Positions 34,303 through 46,572 of a stretch of 64,000 bases of DNA are shown here, in pieces. Within the stretch, counting starts at the first letter, position 1. The number at the start of each line of letters is the position of its first letter. The DNA comes from Chrysopilus asiliformis. Taxonomy: Eukaryota > Arthropoda > Insecta > Diptera > Rhagionidae. The translations under genes and the position numbers were made by a program. Location of the stretch: the NCBI GenBank assembly GCA_964034945.1, contig OZ035963.1, forward strand, positions 1,860,001 through 1,924,000, given 5' to 3'. The notes under the pieces were generated by a model, which did not search any database, was not told the origin of the DNA, and saw only the letters and a program-made list of their open reading frames with translations.

Positions 34303-34896
34303 GTACCAGGAAAACCGAACCATGCTCGGCGATCTCAAAATCCTCCTTTTGCCAATCTCTTGGGGAGAAAAAAGATATTCACGTTATGTCTGCAGTATCT
34401 TACCTTGGGTTTGAAATCCCCGATGCAAAAACCTCTCTGCTAATTTTTGCAAGAAAAAAGGAAAAAAGAATACTTTTGTTATCACCTATTTATCGCTGCC
34501 GATTAGATATCTATCGTAATATTTTTAGAATGTATATCGAAAAACCTTACACCCTAGCAATATTGCGAATTTTCATGAAGATACCTTCACGTAATTCGAA
34601 GACACCAGGCGAGGGGTATCGAGGGGCGGGAAAAGTCAGGTTTGTAGTAGAAAAATCGAAAGCCCTTAGCCCCCTTAGTAATACTGTAAAGTTTCATTAA
34701 GATCGGACCACTCAATTCGAAGATAACAGGCGAGGGGTATCGAGGGGAATTTTCTCAGAGGTGAGACCTATCTAGACCGATTCCTTGTCCCCGAAAATCC
34801 CTAACCCCCAAGTTTCGTGAAAAGCGTTAGGCGGGTTTTCGAGATCGTTTGTGCAGACAGACAGACAGACATTCCTCGTATTATATTATAGGATAT
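34303..34896 (+). repeat. Family B dispersed repeat, copy 1
   Basis: It starts AGTACCAGGAAAACCGAACC with a CCGA-CATG-CTCGG hairpin. Two clauses follow with AAGTTTC(A/G)T-AA-(A)TCG (34687 and 34812) and a GCGAGGGGTATCGAGGGG phrase. ACAGACAGACAGACAT and an end TATTATAGGATAT complete it. It matches 59898-60443 throughout. The 104-codon frame is incidental. Confidence 0.85.
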
Positions 34897-34904
34897 GATG
34901 TGTA

Positions 34905-35180
34905 CAGCACAGGACTTTCTTAAACAAAATCTACGTTCCTGCGCAATTTACACTATTACCCGACAAGTAAAATATTAGCTTATATTAAAATATGTTTTTT
35001 TGACAAAATCTGAAATATCTCGATAACGGTAGAAGATATCGATTTAATGTGAAAGGCAAAAAGATAGAGAATTTTAATATCTTTAATTCTTGCTTTAACA
35101 GGTTTTTTCGAAAAACTGTTAGTTTGCAAGCAATTTGCAAAACTCTATACTCACGATATTTTATAAAAAGCATTAAAAAA
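34905..35180 (+). repeat. Family F dispersed repeat, 5' part
   Basis: It begins GATGTGTACAGCACAGGACTT and continues CTTAAACAAAATCTACGTTC, CGCAATTTACACTATTACCC and AAATATCTCGATAACGGTAG. It lacks the 3' half and has an uninterrupted CTTAAACAAAATC, the empty site equivalent of the insertion at 42837. Confidence 0.8.
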
Positions 35181-35269
35181 TAATATAAAGTAAATATTTA
35201 TCTCGCTTTTATTTCTGATACACAATGCTCAAAAAAAATTTTTTTTCCTTTTTAGTGCATTTTTTTTAT

Positions 35270-35756
35270 TTTTCCGGGGAAAAATTTGAAAAAGGATATT
35301 TTCGTTATCCTTACAGGACCTTCCGTTTCGAGTTTTGAAAATCTAACACTGGATTCGTGATCAGCGACCCCAAAAACCCCATACTGGCAATTTTTCCGGA
35401 GAAAAATGGGAAAAAGGACATTTGCGTAATCCTTACAGGACCTTCCGTTTCGAATTTTGAAATTCCAACAGCGGATTCGTGATCAGCGACCCCAAAAACC
35501 CCATAATGGCAATTTTTCCGGAGAAAAATGGGAAGAAGGATATTTGCGTTATCCTTACAGGACCTCCCGTTTCGAATTTTAAAATCTAACATAGCTAAAA
35601 ACCTGCTCCTGGCAACGCAGACCATTTTGCAAAAAACCGCGTCAAAATCGGTCCAGTAGTTTTTGAGTTTTGTAATCTCAAACGGACAGACAAACCAACA
35701 GACAGACAGACAGACAGACAGACAGGCAAACATCCATTTTTATATATATAGATAAA
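35270..35756 (+). repeat. Family C dispersed repeat with tandem modules
   Basis: Two and a half tandem modules of about 122 bp begin near 35287, 35408 and 35529. Each has GTTATCCTTACAGGACCT, CGTTTCGA(A/G)TTTT and GTGATCAGCGACCCCAAAAA. A terminal clause follows (AAAATCGGTCCAGTAGTTTT), then an ACAGAC tract and a CATCCATTTTTATATATA end. The 140-codon minus frame reads the modules and is incidental. Confidence 0.85.
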
Positions 35757-38700
35757 AGCTTTTTTTTAACAATATTTCACGAAATTTCATCTTTTAAGTT
35801 CATTAATTCACGATTTTTTCACCTTTTACGTATTGTTAAGACCGGTTTTCCTTTAGACGCTGGATCGATGAAATGTTACATTCTTGACTAGTATTCTAGA
35901 CTATGATACACCAACATTGTAACAAGAAATTTCTAATTAATTGTCATTCATTATTGCGAATATTCATATTCAATTTAAATTCAAATCTAAACGTGACACT
36001 TGAGAAGGATTCAATACATTCGCAATTTTCAACATAAAAAAATTGCTTCGTGCTCAGCTATCGCCGTGGGATCCATCGATAAACTAAACACGATTTTCTA
36101 ACATTGACCACTGATTTATCTTGAAATGCAAAAAAAGGAACATCGTTTTGGTCTTATTATACACAAGCCGGGCTAGGCCCACTTGCAAAACACATAAAAC
36201 AAACCCAATATATATATATATATATATATATCGGATACGAAAAAGCATGGGTGAATCTTTTCTGTTTTGTTTGGCGATAAAAACAATTTTTTAGTGAAAA
36301 AGAAAATTCGATACTATATGAGGTAGTAAATTTTGTATTGGCAATGCAGCGAAAAAATGGGGTAGCCAATAAGGCGCGATGGCTCTTAATGTGCTGTGTT
36401 GCCTGTGTTGATATATCGGATGATGCCTTTCTGGTATTCTAACCGGCACCTCAAAATATCATAAATTTCAAATAAACATAATTGAAGACATAAATTTTAT
36501 GCTTGTTTAAACATTTTATGTGTTTCTTTTTCCATACACAATTCTAATCATACCATATTGCTCTAAATATAGAGGCGCGGTAAGTTTATGATCAAAATAA
36601 TCCCTTTCCAATTGCATTTGTTTTCAATATAAAAAAAAGGTGAAAAAAATTCACATTTTCTCTAACTTATATTCTTTGCTTAAGGAATTTTTAGAATTAA
36701 ATTTCAAATCTCTTTCTATTTAATTTAAAGTTTTTTTTTTGTGAAAAAAGACACATATTTATATATTGACATTAAAAAATAAAAAGGGACGGAAAATATA
36801 TTCAAATATAAGATATAATTAATTAGCTAATTACAATTATTTTCATAAATGGAAATCTATGCAGGAGAAATACAAGTAATTAAGAGATAACTTACTTTGA
36901 AAAAGGCTGACAAATACTTTGTTTTATTACAACAAATCTCGAGAAACCCACATTAATGTTGAACTTTAGAAATCTTAAGCCAAGGACTCAAGAATATCAC
37001 GTGCCTTCTGGGAAATCGACTTGATTCTACTACACCCCAGTAGCTTTCCGACAGTTGCCAGCATTCATTCCCCTTCCACACTCAAAAATATCATATCTCT
37101 GATACTGGATACTTTCCGCATTCGCAGGATACCATCGTATTTTTTGTGTAGATGTACAGATATCGCGAATTTTAGCACCCTCTAAATCCTTATTCATATT
37201 CGCTAGATAAGCTCCCTGTCTGTTCAAACCCCGTTATAATAACAATAATGATAATAATATGAAATCCGGTTCAGGTGCGGAACAACGAAAATTTTGAAGG
37301 TGACACGGAATTTCTTGAAGCATTAGCAAACATACAAAACTTAAAATGGGGGTTGGAAGAGGGCCAATTTTGTAAAATAATGGTTCCATGGTGTAATACG
37401 AATTCACTTCACTTTGATACAGATACATCCGTTTCCATTTTTAGCTTTTGGTTTCAAGCAATTGTGTCTCGGTAGCTGGTAGTGGAATGGCTAAATTTTG
37501 GTCTCTGGTATTTACGCAACTATTTGGGTCTTTGTGTCACCACTCTCAATTTGAGTCAGTAGCGTCGAATGGCATGTGCAAAGGTGAGATACGGAGGGGT
37601 GCCAAAGCACTATCTTAAAACAAAGAAAGTCTTTTGGGCATTCAGTTTATTAAGCAAAATATAACTTTAAGAAATTAACTTAAAATCTTTGTAAAGGTCT
37701 TTATAACAATTATAACATCAATCAATTATAATTGAGCGACTGAGAGCGAGGGGCAGAGAGCTGTTGGTTTGAAATTATAGTAGATACTAATCCCTCTCAT
37801 CCCTTATCATTAATTTAAGTCAGAAAGCTCATAAAAAAATTGAAGCAATTTGAATGTATCGAAATTTCTACAGCTCTTATCGAATGTGCTATGATTTGAT
37901 CATCTCAAATTAAAGGCAAATTTCATAAATCCAATGAAATTGCATTTGCTGCACTCGGAGCTAACTATGCCCCTAAATAGATTGCAATCCTTTCTATATA
38001 TATATATATCATCATAGAAATGGAGTTATCGTTTGAAATGTGACGTCCATCGATCCATCCGGGCACCTCGGGATGCTGTTTCTATTAGTTCAAAAATGAT
38101 TTATCCTCGCGAAAGGCTTTTTCACACCAACACAACTAACAATATAGGAGGATGAAGTTTGCCCGCTCACATACCACCATCAGCGTATTCGACTTCAAAA
38201 TCGGAAGGATGTTTGCTATGCATGTTCTTTAGAACCGTTAACTAACGTCAAACTGTAGATGTGAATGACTTTTATTTTGTATGCCAAAAATATAGGCATG
38301 TATGAGTGACAAAGGATCACCGGACTGAGTCGAAAAGCACCCCTAAATCTCATGATGTATATTCGCAAATTATGGTCTTGGCTTTCCAAAATAATTGAAA
38401 TCGTTGTCACATCCAATTGACGCTATCGGGGTTTTGGTCAATGAAAAGGGCGGTAAATGTTAAAATATACTAGGGCTATTCATGAATTTTCGGAAATGCC
38501 TCTTAAACCGAGGCATCAAATAATGAGATTTTGAGAAATTGAGAAATTCAACTGCAACAATAAGAATTAATTTTCTGTTGTAAATAAATTTTAATTTTTC
38601 ACTGATTCTCGACATTTTCGACTTCTAATTTTATGGCTGTTTATGAAACACACCGTGTAAAACCAGGAAATTCGTAATTCTGTCTGGTTTCATGAATACT

Positions 38701-38913
38701 CTGGTAATAGTTTCTCTCAGATACCGTCGGATGATGTTCTGATCTTAAAATCATAGAAAATAAATGCACCATTTTTTTTGCAAGTAGGGGTCGTCCCTGA
38801 TAAATGCATAATATGGTGGCAAAAGAATATCGGATAAACGTACACCCTCGTAACTGCGTAAAATAACCAAGGATTTTCCCATTTCTAGTTATCCGGGGGT
38901 AACTGAAGCTTTA
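35757..38913. other. Unassigned AT-rich DNA
   Basis: A (TA)n tract lies at about 36210-36232. A minus-strand frame at 37030-37227 has three Cys and a coding-like look (CTSTQKIRWYP, FECGRGMNAG), but its only start is TTG and its acceptor is weak. A 24-base candidate microexon near 37559-37582 is too short to support. No transposon ends were seen. Confidence 0.4.
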
Positions 38914-39380
38914 AGGCCGCCCTCCATTACCATGACTTCGGCAACTGCAAAAAAATAGAGACACATTTATGTGAAGATACGTTGACGAGAAAGGGAGATA
39001 AGAATCAACTGCAAAAATTTGTCGGCAACTGCAAGAATAATTTCCCCTGTTTTTTTATGGCGATTTTATGGCGATTTCTACTACAATCACACATTGTCCC
39101 TGTAAGTAAATAGTAAGCACGGACACATTCAAACTGTTATTATAGCGTGATGTCATTTTTCCCCTTCGCATGCATAGTCAAAAGTTTTGTTACCATGCCA
39201 ATTTGAACATTATATTCATAGCATAAGGTTTGATATGATTGCTATAAAATTGTAAAACTGGAAGGGATAGCGTTTAACTTGTATTCAGTCATTCCTTTTT
39301 AGATCTACATAAGTCTATCTTGCTCTAGTTTTCTGCATTTTTTTTGCAGTTACAGAAGTCATGGTAATGGAGGAAAGCCT
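38914..39380. mobile_element. PIF/Harbinger-type MITE, TTA duplication
   Basis: The left end AGGCCGCCCTCCATTACCAT and right end ATGGTAATGGAGGAAAGCCT are inverted repeats that extend about 42 bp through GACTTC-G-AACTGCAAAAAA. TTA lies on each side (38911-38913 and 39381-39383). GGCAACTGCAA is repeated inside. No transposase is present. Confidence 0.83.
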
Positions 39381-39383
39381 TTA

Positions 39384-40242
39384 ATGGGTATTTTTCAGCT
39401 GATTAACTTTATTTCTACGTAAATCTAAAAATTGGATCATAAAACGGTGGCTACTTTAAAAATACTGCGAAATTAGAAACGCCCATATAATATTATTTAA
39501 TTTTATTTAACAAATTCATAATAAATTGGATTTGTTCCGTCAGAAAAGTATCAATAGTATTTCAGTTTAATGTTAAAACCGTAAAGTAAAAAATTTTCAC
39601 GAGGAAAAATTTGTAATTACACGAAATTTTCTCCTATTTTTTTTTATAAACAAAATATTACCATGAAGTTTCATTTTCTCTTTTCATTTGGTACATGTGA
39701 CATCAGGGCTGTTCCAAACGATAAAGTGAATTAATGAGCGGCGATATTATGTGAATATAATACAAATTGGATTACAAATGAAATGCCTGATTTGTCTTTA
39801 GAAAACATTGATCCTAAGTAAAACACAAAACACTTTCATAATTCAGTTTTGCAAGTAGCTTTGAAATTGAATAAGAAAACCTTTTAACGCAATGAATTAG
39901 CCTTTTCAGGAGGCCTAAATTAATTACATATTAACAAAACAAAATAAATGGCTATTAGATATATCGCTCATTTACAACAATAGTGTCATAACTCAAAAAT
40001 GAGCAATTTTGAGTTAATGATGCAGAATGACTCGTTTTGACTTTTTCTTTCATCTTTGTCGGACAAGCTGTTTTAGCTCCACGCGAAATACGCACCATGG
40101 GAGAGCATATATAACATATTTATAGCCTATGTAACATATTTGTAAATTTATTATGTATTCGTATTTAACGTTTAGATTGCCGGGGTACAATCGCAGCGAG
40201 TCCACGCAATATGCAGTTTCCGAATATGAGGCGTTAAAAGCT
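39384..40242. other. Unassigned AT-rich DNA
   Basis: No domain-bearing frame, terminal repeat or array was seen. Confidence 0.5.
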
Positions 40243-40516
40243 ACACTCAGAAAAATGGAGGCTAACTCGACGACCTACATACGGCGTAATTGGCCTCGGG
40301 CAGGCGCGTGTTCGCCTGCATGTGGGCAAGTAAAACTGAGTTGACCTGTGGTCGGAGAAATTCTGAAATTAAGCCACCAGCAGGTGAAGTAGGGCATTGG
40401 GAGCTGCACGAGTTGACTTTAGATAGGTTAACTCTGACCGCTAGCTGGCTTACAGACACCTCTGTAAGGTCAGAGTTAACTTGACAAAAAGTTGACCTGG
40501 ACATTTTTTTGAGTGT
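40243..40516. mobile_element. Possible MITE with ACACTCA ends
   Basis: ACACTCAGAAAAATG at the left and CATTTTTTTGAGTGT at the right are inverted repeats. Inside are TTAACTCTGACC and its mirror GGTCAGAGTTAA (about 40428-40480) and repeated AGTTGAC words. No target duplication was found. Open frames on both strands (40262-40504, 40290-40484) come from the GC-richer interior. Confidence 0.6.
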
Positions 40517-42789
40517 GGTGGTCTATCTTGCACCCACACAGAATGTCTAAGAAAAAGGGCGCCAAAAAAATGTGCATTTACATATTAAATCGAAACTCTT
40601 AAACGAATGAACCGATTTTCTTCAAGTTATATTGTACTTTTTCGAAAGGTAATTTTATGACCCTTATTTTATTCTTTTTCGAAAACCTATCATTAATTCT
40701 AGACTATTTTTCGTGTAGTAGTGGGGGATTTTCTCAAGCAATAAATATTGTATGGAATTCTTAAAAATGTGCATGAGGCTCAAATTACCATTGCACTTAA
40801 AACGGTTGTGAAATTTCCGAGAATTAGTTATTCGCAGATTACCTACTGTACATAATAAAAATTATTTCTCTGTCACGTTGTATCAAATCCAATTAATTGT
40901 CTTGTCGTGTAAATGTCTTGTGCGGTTTTGAGAAACGGTGACAAGATCTTTAAAGATGACAAATAGATATCGAGATTGAAGTCGGGGTTCACCCAGTTTA
41001 GTTGTATATTCAGTTTCATTCATCGGACCGTTTGTATTAAGTTCCAATGTCGGTACAAGGTTATAAACAGGATCGCGTATAGAATCAGAACAAAAACATG
41101 CCAGATGACAACATTTAGAAGCATAAAGCTATGCTAGCCAAATACCATTTACCACCCAATTCTAGCTAAACTTTATGGAAGTAGATGCTGGTATGGTGCC
41201 CGGTTATCTTATCATATATATATATATATATATAACTAGGTTCCAAGGCTGTTGCTTGCCTCAGTACGTTCCCGATCCTTCTATAAGTATACAATAGGCA
41301 GCCCCAGCATGGAAACCAAATCGTGAGATACTCTCAACTTTACATTAACAGAAGCGAAAGGTATTTTGCCGTATCATTTGAAATCGTTCCGCTATCATAC
41401 TTTGGATAAGGATTCCAGCCGTAGATAAGGATGTGGAATGAGCTGAAGGTATGTTTTGTTCAATATATTTATAAACCGCATAAATAATGTTACCTACCAA
41501 CCAAGTTTATAGTGTGTTGTATAAGAGGCTTCGTTTCCAGTGATGAATGTCTTTCACTTCTCGTTGTAAGCTTCACCCATATAATATTCAACTGAAAACA
41601 AATTGAAATTTATATGTAATATAAAGTGTTTGAGTAGAGTTTGTCAAATGCACGATAAATGAATGGATGGATGGTGATAGATTGAAGGAACAAGCCTTAT
41701 CACAGAATGTCAAGAGCAAAAGCCCTTCAAGAATGGAAAACATGAAAAAAATATTTTGTAAATTGTATGAAATCAGTTAATGATGGAAATTTCTCTTAAA
41801 TATGTCTTTATGTTTGATTAACAGAAAAAAAAACATTCAAAAGAAAAATCTCTCGGAAAATTGTAAATATAAATGCTGTCTATGTTTAAGCAGCCCGTGA
41901 ATCCGTACGTGAAATTGGGTAATACGTAGGTACAACCTGCAAACAAATTCAGGATTCTGTATAACGCATGCATATATTACGAATATAAGCATGAATTAAT
42001 TTCCAACCGCAATGCAATTAATTAATGAGAATCTTTTGAATGACAATTTTCCACATCAAAAAAGCTCATCGCCAGTTTCCTCTTTGAACCCTTTACAAAT
42101 TTACTTGTTAAGACTCTCCCTTTTGGGTGGAATGTCTATATATATATAATGTATAGAAATAAACATGATAAAAATACAACATTGAAAAATTGTGAACGTG
42201 GTGGAATAATAATAATTTACATAACAAACTTAATTAACAGAATTGTGAAGAAATCAGACCTTCAACAGCTTAAGTCACCGTTTTTCTGAGGAGGACAACA
42301 AAAAAAATTTCGTCTGTAAATGCTGTCAAGTGTGAGCCCGGCCCCGGGTTGGACGACTCCTAACCGGAATGATTTTACAGTATAATGTTAAAACCATAGT
42401 CGCTCAGATTGAATGAGTAGACTATGCGGCGTATACCCAGATATGACAAAACAAAGCTTACATTTATATGATAATTTTATAATTTTGGTGCCCTGTAATG
42501 GATCTGTCAGTCCTTTTCTTCTGCACTTACCTTCCTTCAATGTAGTTTTTTTTATATTTTAGATTCGACTACCAACGTACTCGAGTTCTACATATTTGAT
42601 TATAATTATGTATATATGTAAGTATATACACCATTTTCTGCATTGTATTATAGTCATCATTTTCAAACAGTTCTTAAGGGACGCGAAAACCTTGATATAC
42701 AAAATATACAGAAAAACAATTATAGACCTTCACCATTGTAGTGTTTTTGCTGCATAAATACATAAAAAAATTATCATCAAAAATAATTC
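40517..42789. other. Unassigned AT-rich DNA with TA tracts
   Basis: An (AT)n tract lies at about 41212-41234. I could not support an exon: a GTATGT donor-like site at 41460 follows a stretch with stops in all three frames after the nearest AG. Confidence 0.5.
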
Positions 42790-42836
42790 CAATACAAATT
42801 AAAAATATCTGATGTGAACAGGACATGAATTTCTTA

Positions 42837-43004
42837 TGCTGCGTTTACACGAATGACAAATTTGTCAGTTTTTTGTCATAAATTGTCATACTCGTGTAAA
42901 TAGTATCATTTTTGTCATTATTTCTGTCAGAAAAATGACAAGAATGAACTTGACCATTATTTTATGACAGTTTGTCATTATCTGTCATTTGTGTAAACCC
43001 AGCA
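42837..43004. mobile_element. PIF/Harbinger-type MITE in family F
   Basis: The left end TGCTGCGTTTACACGAATGA and right end TCATTTGTGTAAACCCAGCA are inverted repeats, flanked by TTA at 42834-42836 and 43005-43007. TGTCAT/ATGACA words recur many times inside. The F copies at 34905 and 6720 show the unoccupied site with a single TTA. Confidence 0.9.
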
Positions 43005-43226
43005 TTATACAAAATCTACGTTTCTGCCCAATTTACACTATAACCCGACAAGTATAATACTAGCTTTTATGTTTTTTTCATAAAATCTGAAATATCTCGA
43101 TTATGGTAGAAGATATCGATTTACTGTGAGAGAATTTGGATATCTTTAATTTTTAATACAAAATCTGAAATATCTCGATAATGGTAGAAGATATCGATTT
43201 AGGTAGAGAATTTGGATATCTTGGTT

Positions 43227-43880
43227 GGTTGGTTTGATAGGACGGGGGCTCACCAGGGAACCTCACGCACGCAGGCCTCAAGTTGGGCCCATTCGACACC
43301 TCCGATGTCCCTCGCTGGAGCAGATTGAGCTCAAGTACGGTTGTTTAGCCATCCCGCCAGTGCTATATATTTCCGAATCGGCTCCCAGCCCTGAGTTCCT
43401 GCCTCATGGAGTTCCTCTAGAAAGGGATAGCCGAAGCATTTGACGCGAGTACGGGTTAAGGCTGGACAGTGACACAAGAAATGCTCCACCGTCTCCTGCT
43501 CTTCTCCGCAGCCCTTGCATTGTGGATTCTCCACCAGCCTCATCTTGAAAGCATGATCCGTCAGGAGGGAGTGCCCAGTTAGAATCCAAGTCGTTAGACG
43601 AAGGTGATTCCGTTCCAGATTTAAGAGGCTCTTAGTAAGGTTTGCATTTAAGCCACCCCATAATTCCTTTGTTGTAGTGCCGATCGGACCAAAGTTGTTG
43701 GTTCTCCTGATCCGCCCACTGCTTAAGTTGCAGTTTGAGGGTTTGAATCGGAAACCCAACAGAAATGGGTTGACTGTCCATACATGTACCCTTACGAGCA
43801 AGTTCACCTGCCTTCTCATTTCCAGGAATATTACTATGCCCAGGAACCCAAACCATTTTAAGGTGGTTGGTTTCGGAGAG
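43227..43880 (-). mobile_element. 5'-truncated LINE with RNase H, 13-bp target duplication
   Basis: A non-LTR retrotransposon fragment is inserted in minus orientation. GGATATCTTGGTT occurs on both sides (43214-43226 and 43881-43893) as the target duplication. The 3' end carries short AACC-type repeats instead of poly(A). Only the RNase H and C-terminal parts of ORF2 remain, so the insertion was 5'-truncated at birth, as is usual for target-primed integration. RNase H-bearing LINEs belong to the I/R1/LOA-like group; the exact clade is not resolved. Confidence 0.9.
43331..43856 (-). pseudogene. LINE ORF2, RNase H and C-terminal region, frameshifted
   Basis: Two minus-strand frames overlap. 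The first (43856-43632) has VWVPGHSNIPGNEKAGELAR, the last part of an RNase H domain; the usual NEKADELA Asp is Gly, so a catalytic residue is lost. The second (to 43331) continues with NHLRLTTWILTGH, a zinc-knuckle-like stretch with C-GC-E-ETVEH-L-C-PAL, and a tail ending in GWLNNRT. A frameshift near 43640-43690 separates them. The endonuclease and reverse transcriptase parts are missing. Confidence 0.88.
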
Positions 43881-44090
43881 GGATATCTTGGTTACTTCCG
43901 GTTAACGGATTTCCTCCAAAAATTGATTGGTTTTTGAGAAATCTTGTACATAGACAGACAGAAACACATTGTATCTACAATAATATAACTCCAATCGACT
44001 CGAGAGTGCCCGGGAAATGTTTTTTAGGGAAAACTCCGAGGTCGAAATTTTTCATGAATACATTACTTTATTATACTTTGTATATTGTGT

Positions 44091-45645
44091 CATCTTGACT
44101 GGTTTTAATAGAAACAGCTTTGTATTTTTTCGATAATTCTAGTGTGATAACATTTACAACTACCATAACATGGAAGTAAAATCTCATTGCTTGGCTATGT
44201 AGTAGATCCATCTGAAAATTAGAAGTTGAAACCTTCAACTTAGAGATTTAGAATCGACAAAAAAGTTTTGAGTATTTCAACTTGAGGTGAAAAGTTTTAT
44301 CAAACACTTCAACATCAATTTTTTTTTTTCATTTATTTAATTATTTTCAAAAATTGAGAATAACCGTGCGTAATACCAAAAGAAAACGAAAAGGAAATTT
44401 AAATTATTATAAAGAATAACCAAATTTTGAGTTGACGAATTTTAAAGTCATGTCCGTTTCACGTTATAAAATTCTAAAAACTCGGTTTTTTCTTTGTTAT
44501 CGTCGGAATCGGCATGGCATAACAGTTGAAAAACAATTTGGGATAATGTTTTACTTTGATGAACAGAGCATTTAAAAGAGGAATAAACAAGCTTTTTATG
44601 TTTGTTAAATCTCAGAAAGCCTTTTAAATTTCAAAAGCTCTCGATCTAAATTTTTTGAATGTGTAAATATTCACTTTTATTGCGTTTTAGCTGAGAGGAA
44701 AAACAAAATTAATTCAGTGGCACACACCGCAGCTTATTTTTTTTTTATTATTATTGGAAATGAAGTACGTAGGACGAAATATTGGCACAATCAATTTTTG
44801 AAAGGATGAGAATTGAACAAAAGGATTAAATTTCATAAAAACAAAATGGGGTTTGATTTAATATCATATTTACTCAAAGTAGGTATACCTACTATGAATC
44901 CATTTGCCCAACTCAAAAGAATTTATTTTTGGATGAAAGACACAAATACTTCATCAGCACAAAGCTTTTCGTTAAATATAAATTTAATTACGTAAAATTG
45001 AAAGAGGATATACCAATCAAGAGCACCATCCGATTCTTACTTAATGGGCTTTACCTTTCTCTAATGCCATCTCTGCTGAATGGATGCTGTACAAAAGGAT
45101 TTAGTGAATTTCCCATTTCGATGTCGACGATGGATGTCGTCCTACACTAAACTGGTGAGAAATTCCATTGCAGAAGATCGAGGGAAGAGGTTGTCTGTCC
45201 ATCTATTTATGTAGATGTTCTAATAGGCCGTTCTAGCAACAAATGAGGCCACTTTTCTTAGGGATAGATACACACTCCAAATTACAAATAGTGTTGTCGA
45301 TTGGTGTCCTTGAGGAAAGGGCGGAAAAGTTAGAGGAGATGACCGTTTTGTAGCAGTCAAAATTACCTTTCTTAAATTTTAATCCGTAGAACCCATATTT
45401 GATTCATTCTTTTTAAAAAAAAACTTCCTTCCAAAACCAAAAGCTTCATTTCGTCTCTCCGCTTTCCTGCATCTGACTTTGGTAATATTTCTAACATTTA
45501 TTAATAACGGTAAACAAATGTTGCAAACATGGGAAGAAAAAGTCTTTTTTTATCGAATTTTCTTCTAAAGGATTTTGCGGCTTTTCATTTGAAATTTGAA
45601 AGTGCTTGAAGCGAAAGCACTATTAAACTGCTCTGAAACCCCCAG
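44091..45645. other. Unassigned AT-rich DNA
   Basis: Short frames (44813-44995, 44929-45150) have no domain and no supported splice sites. No transposon ends were seen. Confidence 0.5.
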
Positions 45646-45872
45646 ATGAGATTTTTTCCCGGAAAATTTGAGGATAAGGATAATTACGTTATCCTTACAG
45701 GAACTTTCCCTATCTTTACAAGTACCAAATAGTGAAAATATTGTATTCTTATCGGATTTTTGTCTGTGTGCATAATTTCAAGTCAATCGGATGAGTGGAA
45801 GTGGGTCAAAATTGGATTGCAAGATTTGAATCTGACAAACAAACAGACACGAACGCATGCTAAATAAAAGCT
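45646..45872 (+). repeat. Family C dispersed repeat, partial
   Basis: GATAAGGATAATTACGTTAT with CCTTACAGGAAC matches the C module at 35287. The end has TTTCAAGTCAATCGGATGAG and AAACAAACAGACACGAACG in the same relative order as other families. Confidence 0.7.
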
Positions 45873-45890
45873 TTTCACAAACTGGAGTAA

Positions 45891-46450
45891 TGGTTCAACC
45901 ACAGTGAAGGCGGCAAGCGGCAGCGGCGGGCGGCATTTTTTTTGCACTAATGTAGCGCAACGAGAGCTGCTACAATACAGCGGCAACGGCAGCGCACTTT
46001 TTCCGTCGCCGCCGAGTTTGAATCCAAGTCAAACTTGCCGCCGCCGCCCAAAATGTTTTATGACATTCCCCACCACGTTCGGCGCCACATTCTATGCCGA
46101 TTTTTCTTCGTTGTTTTGTGACAACCACCACATTCGGCGCTACATTCTATGCAGTTTTTTTGACGTTTTGATTTCGCAAGATGCCGACAACGGAGATAAA
46201 ATTAATCGAGTTCGTGAAAGGAAATCCAATGCTCTACGATTTGGCCCATCCTCAATATAAGGATATAACATCAAGGAAAATAAATGGAGCGAAGTAGCGG
46301 ACGAATTAAATAAGTTTTGATGTTTCAATTTTGACAGAAGCATATGCCGACGGTGCCGCTATCATTGTAGCTGGCTCGGCGGTATGTGTGGCGGCACCAT
46401 GCCGCCCGCCGTCGCCGCTGCCGCTTGCCGCCTTCACTGTGGTTGAACCA
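45891..46450 (+). mobile_element. PIF/Harbinger-type element with MADF remnant
   Basis: Ends TGGTTCAACCACAGTGAAGG and its reverse complement are inverted repeats of more than 40 bp, rich in GGCGGCAAGCGGCAGCGGCG. They are flanked by TAA at 45888-45890 and 46451-46453. The interior keeps a MADF-like frame (46181-46320). PIF/Harbinger elements encode a transposase plus a Myb/SANT or MADF-type DNA-binding protein, so target size, ends and remnant agree. The transposase itself is gone. A TTCGGCGC-ACATTCTATGC clause is repeated at 46078 and 46133. Confidence 0.88.
46181..46320 (+). pseudogene. MADF-domain DNA-binding protein, N-terminal remnant
   Basis: From the ATG at 46181 the frame reads MPTTEIKLIEFVKGNPMLYD and then LAHPQYKDITSRK, the first two helices of a MADF (Myb/SANT-like) domain. 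It then hits a stop. One frame over, NKWSEVADELNKF follows directly and supplies the third helix, so a single-base change near 46274-46280 broke the gene. In Harbinger elements this protein helps to bring the transposase to the ends. The downstream part is missing. Confidence 0.78.
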
Positions 46451-46572
46451 TAAATCATTTTTTGATATTTTTTTATTTGAAATATGTCAATTAATTAATA
46501 AATATAAGGATTTGGTGCGAATTACAAACTCAGATTGAGTAAAAAATATTCAATTAAAAGTATTTTAAGAAA

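Larger units (their letters stand above)
42790..44090 (+). repeat. Family F dispersed repeat, copy 4, twice interrupted
   Basis: Order is GATGTGAACAGGACATGAAT, then the TTA element (42837-43004), CAAAATCTACGTTTCTGCCC, and two AAATATCTCGAT-ATGGTAG clauses in tandem. The LINE (43227-43880) follows, then ACTTCCGGTTAACGGATTTC, GAGAAATCTTGTACATAGAC and the tail TTCATGAATACATTACTTTA. Removing the two insertions restores the F order seen at 34905 and 48400. Confidence 0.85.

Noticed and set aside
37030..37227. Cys-containing minus-strand frame (CTSTQKIRWYP...FECGRGMNAG)
   Set aside because: It looks mildly coding-like, but its first codon is TTG, the upstream AG has no pyrimidine tract, and no family is recognised.
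37559..37582. 24-base microexon between a CAG and a GTGAGA, in a phase compatible with the exon at 30566
   Set aside because: Too short to distinguish from chance; the pyrimidine tract is only moderate.
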